DNA of 64,000 nt from Bradyrhizobium sp. CCBAU 53421 (GCF_015291625.1 NZ_CP030047.1:248001-312000), one strand, 5' to 3'. Positions 35,083 to 45,329 are shown, counted from the first letter of the stretch. Notes: generated by a model not told the origin, from the sequence alone. Program-made: numbers and translations.

Positions 35083-36381
35083 CTACCCACCCGCATGCAG
35101 CACACGGCCGCGGGTTTCCGGCAGCGCGTAGGCGGCGATGAAGAATACGGCATAGGCCGCCACCGCAAAGATCGCGATCGCGTTGGCGAGCGTCGTCGTG
35201 GTCGAGAGCGCGCCGACCAGGAACGGAAACAGCGCACCGACGCCGCGGCCGAAATTGTAGCAGAAGCCCTGGCCGGAGCCGCGCAGCCGGGTCGGATACA
35301 GCTCGGTCAGGAACGCGCCCATGCCGGAGAAATAGCCCGAGGCAAAGAAGCCGAGCGGGAAGCCCAGCACCCACAGCACCTCATTGGACAGCGGCAGCTG
35401 GGTATAGAGCAGCACCACCGCGATGGCGCCGAGCGAGAAGATCAGGAACAGGTTGCGCCGGCCGATCCGGTCGGCAAGCCAGGCGCCGACCAGATAGCCG
35501 ATGAAGGAGCCGATGATCAGCGTCGCGAGATAGCCGGTCGAGCCGACCACCGAGAGCTTGCGCTCGGTGGTGAGGAAGCGCGGCACCCAGAAGGTGATGG
35601 CGTAATAGCCGCCCTGCATGCCGGTGCCGACCAGCGAGGCCAGCAGCGTGGTCTTCAGGATCGGTCCCTGGAAAATCTCCCACAGCGCCGCGGGCCCGCT
35701 GCCGGATGCCTGCTGCTGCGCCATCGTCGCGGCGGAGATCTCCGGCTCGGTGACATAGCGGCGCAGATAGAACACCAGCAGTGCCGGCAGCGCGCCGATC
35801 ACGAACATCCAGCGCCAGGCGTTTTCCGCCGGCAGGATCGAGAACAGCACCGCCTGCGCCAGCACCGCAAGGCCCCAGCCGACCGCCCAGCCCGACTGCA
35901 CCGAGCCGACCGCGCGGCCGCGATATTGCGGCCGGATCGCCTCGCCGATCAGCACCGCGCCGGCCGCCCATTCGCCGCCGAAGCCGAGACCGAGCAGCGC
36001 GCGGGCGATCAGCAGCTGGTCGAAATTCTGCACCAAAGCGCAGACCAGCGAGAAGAACGAGAACCAGATGATGGTGAGCTGCAGCGTCTTCACCCGCCCG
36101 ATCCGGTCGGAGAGATAGCCGCCGAGCCAGCCGCCGACGGCGGAGGCCAAGAGCGTCACGGTGCCGGCGAGGCCGGCTGTGCCGGCATCGACCTTCCACA
36201 GCGTGATGATGGTGCCGATCACCAGCGGATAGATCATGAAATCCATGCCGTCGAGCGTCCAGCCCGAGGCGCAGGCCCAGAATGTGCGCCGCTCCTGCAG
36301 GTTCATGTCGCGATAGAAGGCGAGGAGGCTGGTGTCCTCGATCTCTGCGACTTCGATTGATTTGGATTCGGCCGTGCTCAT
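35083..36381 (-). CDS. MFS transporter (metabolite:proton symporter type)
   Basis: A 432-residue major facilitator with twelve helices. WTLDGMDFMIYPLVIGTI in helix 1, GGYLSDRIGRVKTLQ as motif A after helix 2, GLGFGGEWAAGAVLIGEAIRPQYRG, and the second-half motif GAWLADRIGRRNLF are visible. This pattern belongs to the sugar-acid/sialate/shikimate:H+ symporter group. The gene stands alone. Confidence 0.88.
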   Translation of the reverse strand: MSTAESKSIEVAEIEDTSLLAFYRDMNLQERRTFWACASGWTLDGMDFMIYPLVIGTIITLWKVDAGTAGLAGTVTLLASAVGGWLGGYLSDRIGRVKTLQLTIIWFSFFSLVCALVQNFDQLLIARALLGLGFGGEWAAGAVLIGEAIRPQYRGRAVGSVQSGWAVGWGLAVLAQAVLFSILPAENAWRWMFVIGALPALLVFYLRRYVTEPEISAATMAQQQASGSGPAALWEIFQGPILKTTLLASLVGTGMQGGYYAITFWVPRFLTTERKLSVVGSTGYLATLIIGSFIGYLVGAWLADRIGRRNLFLIFSLGAIAVVLLYTQLPLSNEVLWVLGFPLGFFASGYFSGMGAFLTELYPTRLRGSGQGFCYNFGRGVGALFPFLVGALSTTTTLANAIAIFAVAAYAVFFIAAYALPETRGRVLHAGG

Positions 36382-36494
36382 GCGCGTTCCCCGGAGAAAT
36401 CTATCACCGGCTGTTTGCGATCCGCGGCCGGAGTTACGCGGACCGCCAATCTATCGCGATGTTGCAGGAGGGGCAAAGGCGGCTTTGCCAGCCT

Positions 36495-38240
36495 TTAGTA
36501 CCCTGCAGCCTCCGAGCCGCGTGTGCGTGGATCGGGCGCGCCGAGCAGACCGCTGGTCGTGACGACGATCGAGTTCGCGGAGGAGTAGCCGAGCGGCTCG
36601 ACCGGCTTGTGGCCCTTGGCGCGCAGCTCGGCGAGCACCTCGTCGGGAAAACCTTTCTCGATCCGGACCTCGTCGGGCAGCCATTGGTGATGCATGCGGG
36701 GCGCCGCAACCGCGGCCGCGATGTCCATCTTGTAGTCGATGACGTCGACGATGATCTGCGTCACCGCGGAGATGATGCGGCTGCCGCCGGGCGATCCCGT
36801 CACCAGCACCGGCCTGCCGTCCTTCAGCACGATGGTCGGCGACATCGACGACAGCGGGCGCTTGCCGGGTCCCGGCAGATTGGCCTCGAAGCCGACCAGA
36901 CCGAAGGCGTTGGAGGCGCCGGGCGCCGCGGTGAAATCGTCGAGCTCGTTGTTGAGCAGCACGCCGGTGCCGTCGGCGACGAGGCCGACGCCGTAGGGGA
37001 AATTCAGCGTATAGGTGTTGCTGACGGCGTTGCCGGCGGCATCGACCACCGAATAATGCGTGGTGTTGTCGCCCTCGTGCGGCTGCTTGGCGTTGCGCAC
37101 ATCGGTCCAGGGCGTGGCGCGGGCAAGATCGATGGTCGCGCGTTGCCTCGCGGCATAGTCCTTGTCGATCAAGAGCTGCGTCGGCGCGTCGACGAAGGCG
37201 GGATCGCCGAGATAGCGCGCGCGATCGGCATAGGCCCGCTTCATCGCCTCGATCATGACATGCAGCGAGGCGGCCGAGCCTTGCTTCAGGTCCGACATCG
37301 GAAAGCCTTCGAGGATGTTGAGGATCTCCAGCAGCACGACGCCGCCGGAAGAAGGCTGCGGCATCGAGACGATGTCGTAGCCGCGATAGGTGCCGCGGAT
37401 CGGCGTGCGGATCACCGGCTGGTAGGTCTTCAGATCCTCGAGCGTAAAGATGCCGCCGGCATTCTTGATGCCGCTGACGAGCTTCTCGGCGACGGCACCT
37501 TCGTAGAAGCCGCGCGGGCCCTGTTCGGCAATCGCGGTCAGTACGCCGGCGAGATCGCCCTGGATCAGGCGGTCGCCCTCGTGCAGCGGCGTGCCATCGG
37601 CGTGCGAGAACGTCCTGGCCGAATTCGGCCAGCGCGACATGCGGCGATACATGTCCGCCAGCGTATCCGATGTATCGTCGGTGACGATGAAACCATCGCG
37701 CGCCAGATCGACCGCGGGCTTGAGGATCTGCGCCAGCGTGAACTTGCCGGAGCCGTATTTCTCGAGCGCCAGCGCGAGGCCCGCGACCGTGCCGGGCACG
37801 CCGATCGCGAGCGCGGAATTGCGCGACCTGTCCGGATCGGGCTTGCCGTCGGCATTGAGGAACATGTCGCGGGTTGCGGCCTGCGGCGCGGTTTCGCGAT
37901 AATCGATAGCGACGTCTTCATTGCGGCCGGCGAGATGGATCACCATGAAACCGCCGCCGCCGATATTGCCGGCGCGCGGATAGGTCACCGCCATCGCAAA
38001 GCCGGTGGCGACCGCGGCGTCGACTGCGTTGCCGCCTTGCCGCAGGATGTCGGTGCCGACGCGCGCCGCCAGCTTCTCCTGCGCCACCACCATGCCGTTT
38101 TCGGCGTGAATGCTTTGAATGGCAGCGTTGGCTGAGGGCTCGTAAGCGCGGCGTTGCACCTGGCCCAAGGCCGGTGTCGCGATGCCGATCATCAGGAGCG
38201 CGGCAAACAGCCGTCGCGACATATTTGCCGTCAGCGCCAT
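36495..38240 (-). CDS. ggt: Gamma-glutamyltransferase
   Basis: A 581-residue periplasmic enzyme that cleaves gamma-glutamyl bonds, as in glutathione, or transfers the group. A signal (SRRLFAALLMIGIATPALGQ) precedes the large subunit (GGNAVDAAVATGFAMAV, GIGGGGFMVIH-like, YRETAP). Autocleavage occurs before the Thr in NTTHYSVVDAAGNAV, giving the small subunit with SSMSPTIVLKDGRPVLVTGSPGGSRI. I chose the ATG at 38240 since AGGA lies seven bases upstream. It is divergent from the MFS gene at 38355. Confidence 0.95.
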   Translation of the reverse strand: MALTANMSRRLFAALLMIGIATPALGQVQRRAYEPSANAAIQSIHAENGMVVAQEKLAARVGTDILRQGGNAVDAAVATGFAMAVTYPRAGNIGGGGFMVIHLAGRNEDVAIDYRETAPQAATRDMFLNADGKPDPDRSRNSALAIGVPGTVAGLALALEKYGSGKFTLAQILKPAVDLARDGFIVTDDTSDTLADMYRRMSRWPNSARTFSHADGTPLHEGDRLIQGDLAGVLTAIAEQGPRGFYEGAVAEKLVSGIKNAGGIFTLEDLKTYQPVIRTPIRGTYRGYDIVSMPQPSSGGVVLLEILNILEGFPMSDLKQGSAASLHVMIEAMKRAYADRARYLGDPAFVDAPTQLLIDKDYAARQRATIDLARATPWTDVRNAKQPHEGDNTTHYSVVDAAGNAVSNTYTLNFPYGVGLVADGTGVLLNNELDDFTAAPGASNAFGLVGFEANLPGPGKRPLSSMSPTIVLKDGRPVLVTGSPGGSRIISAVTQIIVDVIDYKMDIAAAVAAPRMHHQWLPDEVRIEKGFPDEVLAELRAKGHKPVEPLGYSSANSIVVTTSGLLGAPDPRTRGSEAAGY

Positions 38241-38354
38241 CGAATTGTCCTGCCCTGTTCGTCGCCGTATCAGCAAAACCGGCCCATGCTATATGGGAGC
38301 GGATTGGAGCGGCAAAAGCCTGCCCGTGGTTCGAGTTGGGGAATATCTTTCGCG

Positions 38355-39734
38355 ATGACGGCAACAATGCAGACGGGCACCGGTGATGCGAAGGTCTATC
38401 CGGGACGCGCAGCCGTCATCAGCTGGATCTTCTTCGATTGGGCCGCGCAGCCCTATTTCACGCTGATCACGACCTTCGTGTTCGCGCCGTATTTCGCGAG
38501 CTTCGTCGCGCCCGATGCCGCGAGCGGGCAGGCGCTGTGGGGCTTTGCCACCGCGGCGGCGGGACTTGCGATCGCGCTGCTGTCGCCGGTGCTGGGCGCG
38601 ATCGCCGACGCCAGCGGCCGGCGCAAGCCATGGATCGCGGTGTTCGGCGCGCTGCTGGTGATCGGCTCGAGCGCGATGTGGATCGGCACGCCGGGCAATC
38701 CCGACATCATCCCCATGCTGCTGCTGGCCTATGCGATCGCCAGCGTCGGCGTCGAGTTCGCGACTGTGTTCAACAACGCGATGATGCCGACGCTGGTACC
38801 GCCCGACCGGATCGGACGTCTCTCCGGCACCGGCTGGGCCACCGGCTATGTCGGCGGCATCCTGAGCCTCGTGCTGGTGCTCGGCTTCCTCGCCGCCAAT
38901 GCCGAGACCGGCAAGACGCTGTTCGGCTTCACGCCGCTGTTCGGGCTCGATCCGGTCATGCATGAGGGCGACCGCATCACGGGACCGCTGACCGGGCTGT
39001 GGTTCATCATCTTCGTGACGCCGATGTTCCTGTTCACGCCGGACTATCCGGCGAAACGCCCGATGCGCGAGGCGCTCGGCGAGGGCCTGCGCGAGCTCAG
39101 GGAATCATTGGCGAGCCTGCCGAAGCAGAGGTCGCTGGCGCGATTTCTGCTGGCGAACATGATCTACACCGACGGGCTGGTCTCGCTGTTCGCGTTCGGA
39201 GGCATCTATGCCGCCGGCACGTTCGGCTGGGACACGATCCGGATCGGCACCTTCGGCATCATTCTCGCAGTCGCCGGCACATTCGGCGGCTGGCTCGGCG
39301 GCAAGCTCGACGATCGGTTTGGGCCGAAGCGCGTGATCACGGGCAGTCTTGTGATCCTGCTGTTTGCGATCGTCGTGATCCTCACCGTGAACAAGGATTC
39401 CATCCTGTTCATCCCGGTGGCGCCACCGGTGCCCGGCGGTCCATTGTTCGCAGGCGCTGCCGAGCGCGCCTATATCGTGCTGGGCTGCCTGATCGGCGCC
39501 ACCGGCGCGCCGCTGCAGGCGGCCTCGCGCTCGCTGCTGATCCGCCTCGCGCCGAAGGATCGCATCGCGCAGTATTTCGGCTTGTTCGCGCTGACCGGAA
39601 AGGTCACGTCGTTCATCGGCCCGCTGCTGATCGGCGCGATCACCGCGGCGACCGCGAGCCAGAAGTACGGCATGGCGGTGCTGGTGGCGTTCTTCGTGGT
39701 GGGCCTGGCGTTGCTGGCGAAGGTGCGAGAGTAA
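38355..39734 (+). CDS. UMF1/Atg22-like MFS transporter
   Basis: A 459-residue transporter with about twelve helices. It begins with VISWIFFDWAAQPYFTLITTFVFAPYFA, the UMF1 signature (SWxxYDWAxS-like), then GAIADASGRRKPWI as motif A and RIGRLSGTGWATGYVGGILSL. The second half has GGWLGGKLDDRFGPKRVI. UMF1 proteins are related to yeast Atg22, an amino acid exporter; the bacterial substrate is unknown. Confidence 0.9.
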   Translation: MTATMQTGTGDAKVYPGRAAVISWIFFDWAAQPYFTLITTFVFAPYFASFVAPDAASGQALWGFATAAAGLAIALLSPVLGAIADASGRRKPWIAVFGALLVIGSSAMWIGTPGNPDIIPMLLLAYAIASVGVEFATVFNNAMMPTLVPPDRIGRLSGTGWATGYVGGILSLVLVLGFLAANAETGKTLFGFTPLFGLDPVMHEGDRITGPLTGLWFIIFVTPMFLFTPDYPAKRPMREALGEGLRELRESLASLPKQRSLARFLLANMIYTDGLVSLFAFGGIYAAGTFGWDTIRIGTFGIILAVAGTFGGWLGGKLDDRFGPKRVITGSLVILLFAIVVILTVNKDSILFIPVAPPVPGGPLFAGAAERAYIVLGCLIGATGAPLQAASRSLLIRLAPKDRIAQYFGLFALTGKVTSFIGPLLIGAITAATASQKYGMAVLVAFFVVGLALLAKVRE

Positions 39735-39736
39735 AC

Positions 39737-39773
39737 CACCGCCGTCGTCCCGGCCTTCGCCGGGACGACAAGC
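39737..39773. repeat. Short intergenic inverted repeat (CGTCCCGGCCTTCGCCGGGACG)
   Basis: CGTCGTCCCGG pairs with CCGGGACGACA across CCTTCG-like bases between the convergent transporter and purH genes. It may serve as a two-way terminator. The same core occurs at 50984. Confidence 0.78.
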
Positions 39774-39780
39774 CGATGGG

Positions 39781-41373
39781 CTAATGCCTGAAATGCCGCA
39801 CGCCGGTGAACACCATGGCGATGCCGTGCTCGTCGGCGGCCTTGATCACCTCGTCGTCGCGCATCGAGCCGCCGGGCTGGATCACCGCGGTGGCGCCGGC
39901 CTCGATGCAGGCCAGCATGCCGTCGGCGAACGGGAAGAACGCGTCGGAGGCGACCACCGAGCCCTTGGTCAAGGGCTCGGCGAGCTTCAGCTCGGCCGCC
40001 GCATCCAGCGCCTTGCGGGCGGCAATGCGCGCCGAGTCGACGCGGCTCATCTGGCCGGCACCGATGCCGACGGTGGCGAGGTCCTTGGCGTAGATGATGG
40101 TGTTCGACTTGACGTGTTTTGCAACCCGGAAGGCGAATTTGAGATCGCGCAGCTCGGCGTCGGTCGGCGCGCGCTTGGTCGCGACCTTCAGGTTCATGTC
40201 CTCGACAACAGCATTGTCGCGGCTCTGCACCAGGAGGCCGCCGGCGACGGTCTTGGCGGTGAGCCCGATTGCGCGCGCGTTCGGCAAGCCGCCGGCGAGC
40301 AAGAGGCGCAGATTGCGCCGGCCGGCGATGATCGAGATCGCCTCTTCGGTCGCATCGGGCGCGATGATCACCTCGGTGAAGATGCCGATGATGGCGCGCG
40401 CGGCATCCGCATCGAGCGTGCGGTTGACCGCTATGATGCCGCCATAGGCCGAGGTCGAGTCGCAGGCGAGCGCGCGGGCGTAGGCGGTGGCGAGATCCGG
40501 TCCCTCGGCGACGCCGCAGGGGTTGGCGTGCTTGACGATCACGCAGGCCGCGGTGCGCTGCGGGTCGAACTCGCCAACGCATTCATAGGCCGCGTCGGTG
40601 TCGTTGATGTTGTTGTAGGACAGTTCCTTGCCCTGCAGCTGGCGCGCGGTCGCAACGCCCGGCCGCTTCTCCGGCGTGGCATAGAATGCCGCAGTCTGGT
40701 GCGGGTTCTCGCCATAGCGCAGCGACTGGATCAGCCTGCCGCCGAAGGCGCGGAAGTCCGGCGCCTTGGTGTCGAGCTGCACCGCGAACCAGTTCGAGAT
40801 CGCAGCGTCATAGGCCGCGGTGCGCGCATAGGCCTTGGCGGCGAGCCGCCGGCGCAGGCCGAGCGAGGTCGCGCCCTTGTGCGCGGCGAGCTCGTCGAGA
40901 ACAGACTGATAGTCGTTCGCTTCCACCACCACTGCGACGTCGTCATGGTTCTTGGCCGCGGCGCGGATCATCGCGGGGCCGCCGATGTCGATGTTCTCGA
41001 TGCACTCCTCGAAGCCGGCGCCTTTGTCGACGGTGGCCTCGAACGGATAGAGATTGACGACCAGGAGGTCGATCGGCGCGATGCCGTGCGCGGCCATCGC
41101 CGCCGCATGTTCCTTGTTGTCGCGGATCGCCAGCAGGCCGCCATGCACTTTCGGATGCAGCGTCTTGACCCTGCCGTCCATCATCTCGGGGAAGCCGGTG
41201 AGCTCGGAGACGTCCTTGACCTTCAGCCCGGCCGCCGCGATCGCCTTGGCAGTGCCGCCGGTCGAGACCAGCTCGACGCCGTGGTCGGCCAACGCCTTGG
41301 CGAAATCGATCAGTCCGGTCTTGTCGGAAACGGACAACAGAGCGCGGGTCACGCGGCGAAGCTGCTCGGTCAT
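39781..41373 (-). CDS. purH: Bifunctional AICAR formyltransferase/IMP cyclohydrolase
   Basis: A 530-residue enzyme for the last two steps of IMP synthesis. [19 protein letters not shown] and [15 protein letters not shown] open the IMP cyclohydrolase domain, with [19 protein letters not shown]. The formyltransferase domain holds [43 protein letters not shown] and [34 protein letters not shown]. The ATG at 41373 gives the family length. It ends the rsmB/heparinase/purH minus-strand group. Confidence 0.98.
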   Translation of the reverse strand: MTEQLRRVTRALLSVSDKTGLIDFAKALADHGVELVSTGGTAKAIAAAGLKVKDVSELTGFPEMMDGRVKTLHPKVHGGLLAIRDNKEHAAAMAAHGIAPIDLLVVNLYPFEATVDKGAGFEECIENIDIGGPAMIRAAAKNHDDVAVVVEANDYQSVLDELAAHKGATSLGLRRRLAAKAYARTAAYDAAISNWFAVQLDTKAPDFRAFGGRLIQSLRYGENPHQTAAFYATPEKRPGVATARQLQGKELSYNNINDTDAAYECVGEFDPQRTAACVIVKHANPCGVAEGPDLATAYARALACDSTSAYGGIIAVNRTLDADAARAIIGIFTEVIIAPDATEEAISIIAGRRNLRLLLAGGLPNARAIGLTAKTVAGGLLVQSRDNAVVEDMNLKVATKRAPTDAELRDLKFAFRVAKHVKSNTIIYAKDLATVGIGAGQMSRVDSARIAARKALDAAAELKLAEPLTKGSVVASDAFFPFADGMLACIEAGATAVIQPGGSMRDDEVIKAADEHGIAMVFTGVRHFRH

Positions 41374-41483
41374 ATCGGAAAATCCCTGGCTGTTAAGGCA
41401 GCCGGGTAGCATGGTTTCGTGCGGCACGAAACCGCTTCTCGAGGCCGATTCCCCTGAAAATGGCGATGATTGGGTTGAAATCC

Positions 41484-41602
41484 TGTCTCCCCGTCATCCT
41501 GAGGTGCGAGCGCAGCGAGCCTCGAAGGATGCACGGCCCGGCTAGTGGCCGTCGACCCTTCGAGACGCCGCTTCGCGGCTCCTCAGGGTGACGGGTCCGG
41601 CA
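41484..41602. repeat. Intergenic inverted repeat (CCGTCATCCTGAGGTGCGAGC family)
   Basis: CCCGTCATCCTGAGG at the left pairs with CCTCAGGGTGACGGG at the right, and GCCTCGAAGGATG pairs roughly with ACCCTTCGAGACGC. It fills the gap between purH and the heparinase-like gene. Confidence 0.82.
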
Positions 41603-41624
41603 GTTGCGTTGCCGACACCCCGCC

Positions 41625-43376
41625 CTACAGCGGCAGTTCCGGCTCGCGGCGGGCGTTGCGGCGGGCGTTGGTGGCGGTGGCCGAGGTCGAGGAGCGCATG
41701 AAGCTCCAGCGGATGGTGGCGGCCTGCCTGGCGTCCTGCCGGATCACGATCTGCGAGGTGCGGCGCGGGCCGTCATTGCCGGCCAGGAACACGCTGTCCT
41801 CGAGATCGACCTTGTCGTCCATCGCCTCGAAGGTCCAGACGTCGCGGTTGGGCAGCACCAGCATGACGCCGCGGGCATCCGACAGCCGGCTCGCCTTCAC
41901 CGAGGGGTGCAAATGGAAGCGCAGCGCGAAGTCGGCCTCGCTGCCTTTGATGCGGCCGCCGGGCGCCGGCGTCAGCTGGTCCTCGCCCTCGAGCCGGGTG
42001 CCGTCCTGGGAGACCATCAGCACGCGGCGGTGGATCACGCCGAAGCGCGAGAGATAGCCGTCATGCGAGGCGGTCAGCACATCGCCGCCGGAAACGGCTT
42101 CGCGGTAGCTCTCGACATTGCTCGGGCCGCTGGTGATCGGCGCGCCGCGCAAAAGCCGCTTCATCGCCGACAGCTCGACGAACTGGCACGACGAGGTGTC
42201 GCGGTAGGTCAGCGTCGAATGCGCCGCGGTGGAACGCGCGAACGGCCGCCAATTGTCGCGCCCGGTGTTCGGCATGCCGCAATTGACGACGATGCGGCTC
42301 ACCCCGGAGGAGAGCTCGAACGACAGGCAGCCGGCATGCGCATCCTGGCTGACGCTGGCCGGCGGCGGCGGACCGGTGTCGATGATCAGCGTCATGTTGC
42401 CGGCATCGAGCCGCTGGAAGCCGGTATGCGGCATGCTCGCCATCGGCACGCCGCGGGTGTCGTCATAGGCGAGCAGCGTCGCGACCAGATCGGACGGCGC
42501 GGTCGACATGCCGTTGAACAGCGCGAAGCTGCCGTCGCCGTGCCGGAAGAAGCGCAGCATCGGCATCATGCGGTCGATCGCGTTGAGCAGCGCCGGCGGC
42601 GGCGCGATGTTGCGCGCGGCAAAGGTTTGCCGCAGCGGCAAGAGATCGCTGAGCAGCTCAACCAGCGCGCCGGGATTGCGCGAGATATGGCCGCCATCGG
42701 GCAGGATCTGGCGCTGCAATTCGTCAGAAAGCCTGCGCGTGGCGGATTTGATGTTGCGCGCCTGGTTGGCGAGGCAGAGCGAGGCGTAGCACAGCGCGAT
42801 CAACACCTGCAGGCGCGGCACGCCGTCATTGTCGAGCGTCGCGTGGCGCAGATAGCGGATCTCGCGCGCCAGCCCGCGCAGATATTTGCGGTAGAATTTT
42901 CCGTCGGTGTCGCCGAGCACCAATGGCGCCTGCGACAGCAGCGAGATCACGCGCCGTGCGCGCACGTCGGCGCGGCGCTCCAGCGGCCGCTTGCGCGCCT
43001 GGTTGGAGATCCAGTCGTCGACCAGCGAACGGGCATTGGCGCGGGTCAGCGCGGTGTCGGCGGCGCGCAGATGGCGCAGCCAGCCGAAGCCAAGCAGGGC
43101 GGCTTCCCAATCCTCCGACGGCGGTTCGAGATCGAAGATCGAGCGGCCGTGGCAGGTGACGATCTTGCCGGCGAACACGAATCGCCCGGCATAGATCTCG
43201 GCGGCGCGGGTGGCGTCGGCGGTTCGCAGGTCGTGCGGCGCGATGATCAGCCGGTCGGTGCGGCCGGGCCAGAGCCGCGACAGCGCAACCGTGCTTCCGC
43301 TCGCGCGTGCCATTATGCTGCGCGCAAAGCGGCCAGCAATCAGCGTCGAGATGCGTCTGCTTTGAGCGACCGACAC
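41625..43376 (-). CDS. Heparinase II/III family protein
   Basis: A 583-residue protein with the (alpha/alpha) toroid and C-terminal beta-sandwich of the heparinase II/III family. LQRQILPDGGHISRNPGALVELLSDLLPL and FRHGDGSFALFNG come from the toroid, then HAGCLSFELSSGVSRIVVNCGMPNTGRDNWRPFARSTAAHSTLTY carries the conserved histidine, and RRVLMVSQDGTRLEGEDQLTP begins the last part. It may process an envelope polysaccharide. Its place next to rsmB and purH is typical of this clade. A GTG start at 43376 is used. Tandem palindromes lie 60-100 bases upstream. Confidence 0.9.
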   Translation of the reverse strand: MSVAQSRRISTLIAGRFARSIMARASGSTVALSRLWPGRTDRLIIAPHDLRTADATRAAEIYAGRFVFAGKIVTCHGRSIFDLEPPSEDWEAALLGFGWLRHLRAADTALTRANARSLVDDWISNQARKRPLERRADVRARRVISLLSQAPLVLGDTDGKFYRKYLRGLAREIRYLRHATLDNDGVPRLQVLIALCYASLCLANQARNIKSATRRLSDELQRQILPDGGHISRNPGALVELLSDLLPLRQTFAARNIAPPPALLNAIDRMMPMLRFFRHGDGSFALFNGMSTAPSDLVATLLAYDDTRGVPMASMPHTGFQRLDAGNMTLIIDTGPPPPASVSQDAHAGCLSFELSSGVSRIVVNCGMPNTGRDNWRPFARSTAAHSTLTYRDTSSCQFVELSAMKRLLRGAPITSGPSNVESYREAVSGGDVLTASHDGYLSRFGVIHRRVLMVSQDGTRLEGEDQLTPAPGGRIKGSEADFALRFHLHPSVKASRLSDARGVMLVLPNRDVWTFEAMDDKVDLEDSVFLAGNDGPRRTSQIVIRQDARQAATIRWSFMRSSTSATATNARRNARREPELPL

Positions 43377-43433
43377 GCCTAACCTTGCGGGGAGGGAATT
43401 TTCAACGAATCCTTATTTAATCCGGAAACGCGG

Positions 43434-43472
43434 CCAAGACACCTTCTTGATATTCAAGACACCCTCTTGATA
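43434..43472. promoter_or_regulatory. Two tandem TCAAGA-N5-TCTTGA palindromes upstream of the heparinase-like gene
   Basis: A perfect site (TCAAGA at 43454-43459, TCTTGA at 43465-43470) and a near-perfect one (CCAAGA 43434-43439, TCTTGA 43445-43450) lie 20 bases apart, about 60-95 bases upstream of the GTG at 43376. The AT-rich stretch TTATTTAAT lies between them and the gene. They look like paired sites for one dimeric regulator. Confidence 0.72.
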
Positions 43473-43513
43473 CCGCACGAATCACTTCGAGCTTAGAAGA
43501 CTGAAGTTTAAAA

Positions 43514-44860
43514 TCAGGATTTGACCAGCCGGGCGGCGTAAAAACCGTCCAGCCCGCCCAGCCGCGGGTCGGCGTTGGGCAAATGGCTGGGCAGGGTGCG
43601 CAAATCGCCGTCGGCGGTAATGGTGTCGTCGAGGCCGGCGACCTCGCTTGTCGCGACCGGCGCACGGCGCAGGCCTGATTCGCTCGCCAGCAGCGCGGCA
43701 ATCGCGTGCTCGCCTTCCTCGGGCTCCAGCGAACAGGTGCAGTAGACCAGCGTGCCGCCGGGCTTCAGCAGATGGATGGCCTTTTGCAGCAGCCGCTTCT
43801 GCAGCGCCGCCAGCGCGGCGATGTCGCCTTCCTGGCGCAGCCAGGCGACGTCGGGATGGCGGCGGATGGTTCCCGTCGAGGTGCAGGGCGCATCGACCAG
43901 GATACCGTCAAAGCTTCCGGCCTCCGCGGGCCATTCGGCGGCGTCGGCGACGACGGTCTCGGCTTGCAGCGCCAGCCGCGTGAGATTGTCGCGCAGCCGC
44001 GCCACCCGCGCCGGCGAGCGGTCGACCGCGGTGACCTGCGCGCCGGCCAGCGCCAGCTGGGCGGTCTTGCCGCCGGGCGCGGCGCAGAGATCGGCGACCC
44101 GCTTGTCCTTGACGTCGCCGAACAGCCGCACCGGCAGCGCGGCGGCTGCGTCCTGCACCCACCATTGGCCTTCGGCAAAGCCCGGCAGCATCGTGACGGA
44201 ACCCTGCAGCAGCGTGCGCACGGTTCCCGTCGGCAGTATCTCGCCGTGCAAGCGGCTCGCCCATTGCGGCGCGTCGGACTTCACCGTGAGATCGAGCGAC
44301 GGTTCGTGGCCGAGCGCCAGCGCCATCTCGCGCGTAGTGGCTTCACCGTAATGCGCATTCCAGCGCGCCAGCATCCATTGCGGCAGGTCCAGCGTCTGCG
44401 TTCCGATCTCGTCGATCAGGCCCTGGCCCTCGCGCGCGCAGCGGCGCAGCACGGCGTTGACGAGGCCGGCATATTTCGCCGCGCGGCGGTCGGACTGCAC
44501 GAGCCGCACCGACAGATCGACCGCGGCGTGATCGGGCACGTCCATCCAGAGGATCTGCGCGGCGCCGATCAGCAGCGCACTCTGCGCGCGCGGCGCATCG
44601 GTCGGCACGCCGCGGTCGAGCAGCCGCGACAGCAGATGGCCGAGCGTGCCGAGCTTGCGCAGGATGGTCGACACCAGCCGGCGCATCAGCGCGCGGTCGC
44701 GATCGGCCAGCGATTTCAGGCCGGGATGCGCGCCGGCGCCGTCGAGCTGATCGTCGAGCGTGCGATGCTTGTGCAGCACGCCATCGAGGATGTCGGCCGC
44801 GATACGGCGCGCCGCGAGACCGGGGACTTCGGCAGGAACTGCAAATCTTGAAGGGGGCAT
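43514..44860 (-). CDS. rsmB: 16S rRNA m5C967 methyltransferase
   Basis: A 448-residue RsmB/Sun enzyme that methylates C967 of 16S rRNA. A NusB-like helical domain covers about residues 1-140 (LLIGAAQILWMDVPDHAAVDLSVRLVQ, YAGLVNAVLRR). The SAM domain follows: DLCAAPGGKTAQLALAG, ILVDAPCTSTGTIRRHPDVAW with one catalytic cysteine, and GGTLVYCTCSLEPEEGE with the other. Length and motifs are normal. Confidence 0.96.
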   Translation of the reverse strand: MPPSRFAVPAEVPGLAARRIAADILDGVLHKHRTLDDQLDGAGAHPGLKSLADRDRALMRRLVSTILRKLGTLGHLLSRLLDRGVPTDAPRAQSALLIGAAQILWMDVPDHAAVDLSVRLVQSDRRAAKYAGLVNAVLRRCAREGQGLIDEIGTQTLDLPQWMLARWNAHYGEATTREMALALGHEPSLDLTVKSDAPQWASRLHGEILPTGTVRTLLQGSVTMLPGFAEGQWWVQDAAAALPVRLFGDVKDKRVADLCAAPGGKTAQLALAGAQVTAVDRSPARVARLRDNLTRLALQAETVVADAAEWPAEAGSFDGILVDAPCTSTGTIRRHPDVAWLRQEGDIAALAALQKRLLQKAIHLLKPGGTLVYCTCSLEPEEGEHAIAALLASESGLRRAPVATSEVAGLDDTITADGDLRTLPSHLPNADPRLGGLDGFYAARLVKS

Positions 44861-45061
44861 GAAGCGGAGATATCTCGAAGGTGCTGAGTTACATTCGGCT
44901 CATGCCCATCAACTCGAAAACACCTCTGGCATGCGAATATGCCAAATGTAAGAATCGTCTTGCGGAATTCGTGATCGTGATGTCGTCACTGAGCCAACAC
45001 AGAGATACGGAATTCGCCGGCAGAAAGTTTTGCCGAGAAACGTTCGCCAAGTAGGCCCGCC

Positions 45062-45289
45062 ATGTCTGAGAAATCGCCATCGCCCTCGCCGCCGGAACCC
45101 GCGCCGCGCAAGCCGCTGACGCCGGCCGCGGAGCGTGCGCTCGCCGAGGCCGCGGCGCGGCGCAAGGCCGCCGAGGAGCTGGCCGCGAAGGATGCGGCCG
45201 CGCGGCCGAAGGAATTCCAGGGCCCGAAGGGGCCGGAACCGACGCGCTACGGCGATTGGGAGACCAAGGGCATCGCCTCGGACTTCTGA
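45062..45289 (+). CDS. DUF1674 protein (SDHAF4-like)
   Basis: A 75-residue protein with a low-complexity basic/Ala front and the DUF1674 tail GPKGPEPTRYGDWETKGIASDF. The mitochondrial relative SDHAF4 helps insert the flavoprotein subunit of succinate dehydrogenase. The bacterial one probably does likewise. It lies divergent from rsmB, the usual place. Confidence 0.92.
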   Translation: MSEKSPSPSPPEPAPRKPLTPAAERALAEAAARRKAAEELAAKDAAARPKEFQGPKGPEPTRYGDWETKGIASDF

Positions 45290-45329
45290 GAGTCTTGCCT
45301 GGGGGCTCGACTCAAGCCAGTCTGGGAAT

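Noticed and set aside
36282..38135. 617-codon plus-strand frame over gamma-glutamyltransferase
   Set aside because: Antisense of a recognised enzyme; low-complexity translation.
41604..43382. 592-codon plus-strand frame over the heparinase-like gene
   Set aside because: Antisense; no domain.
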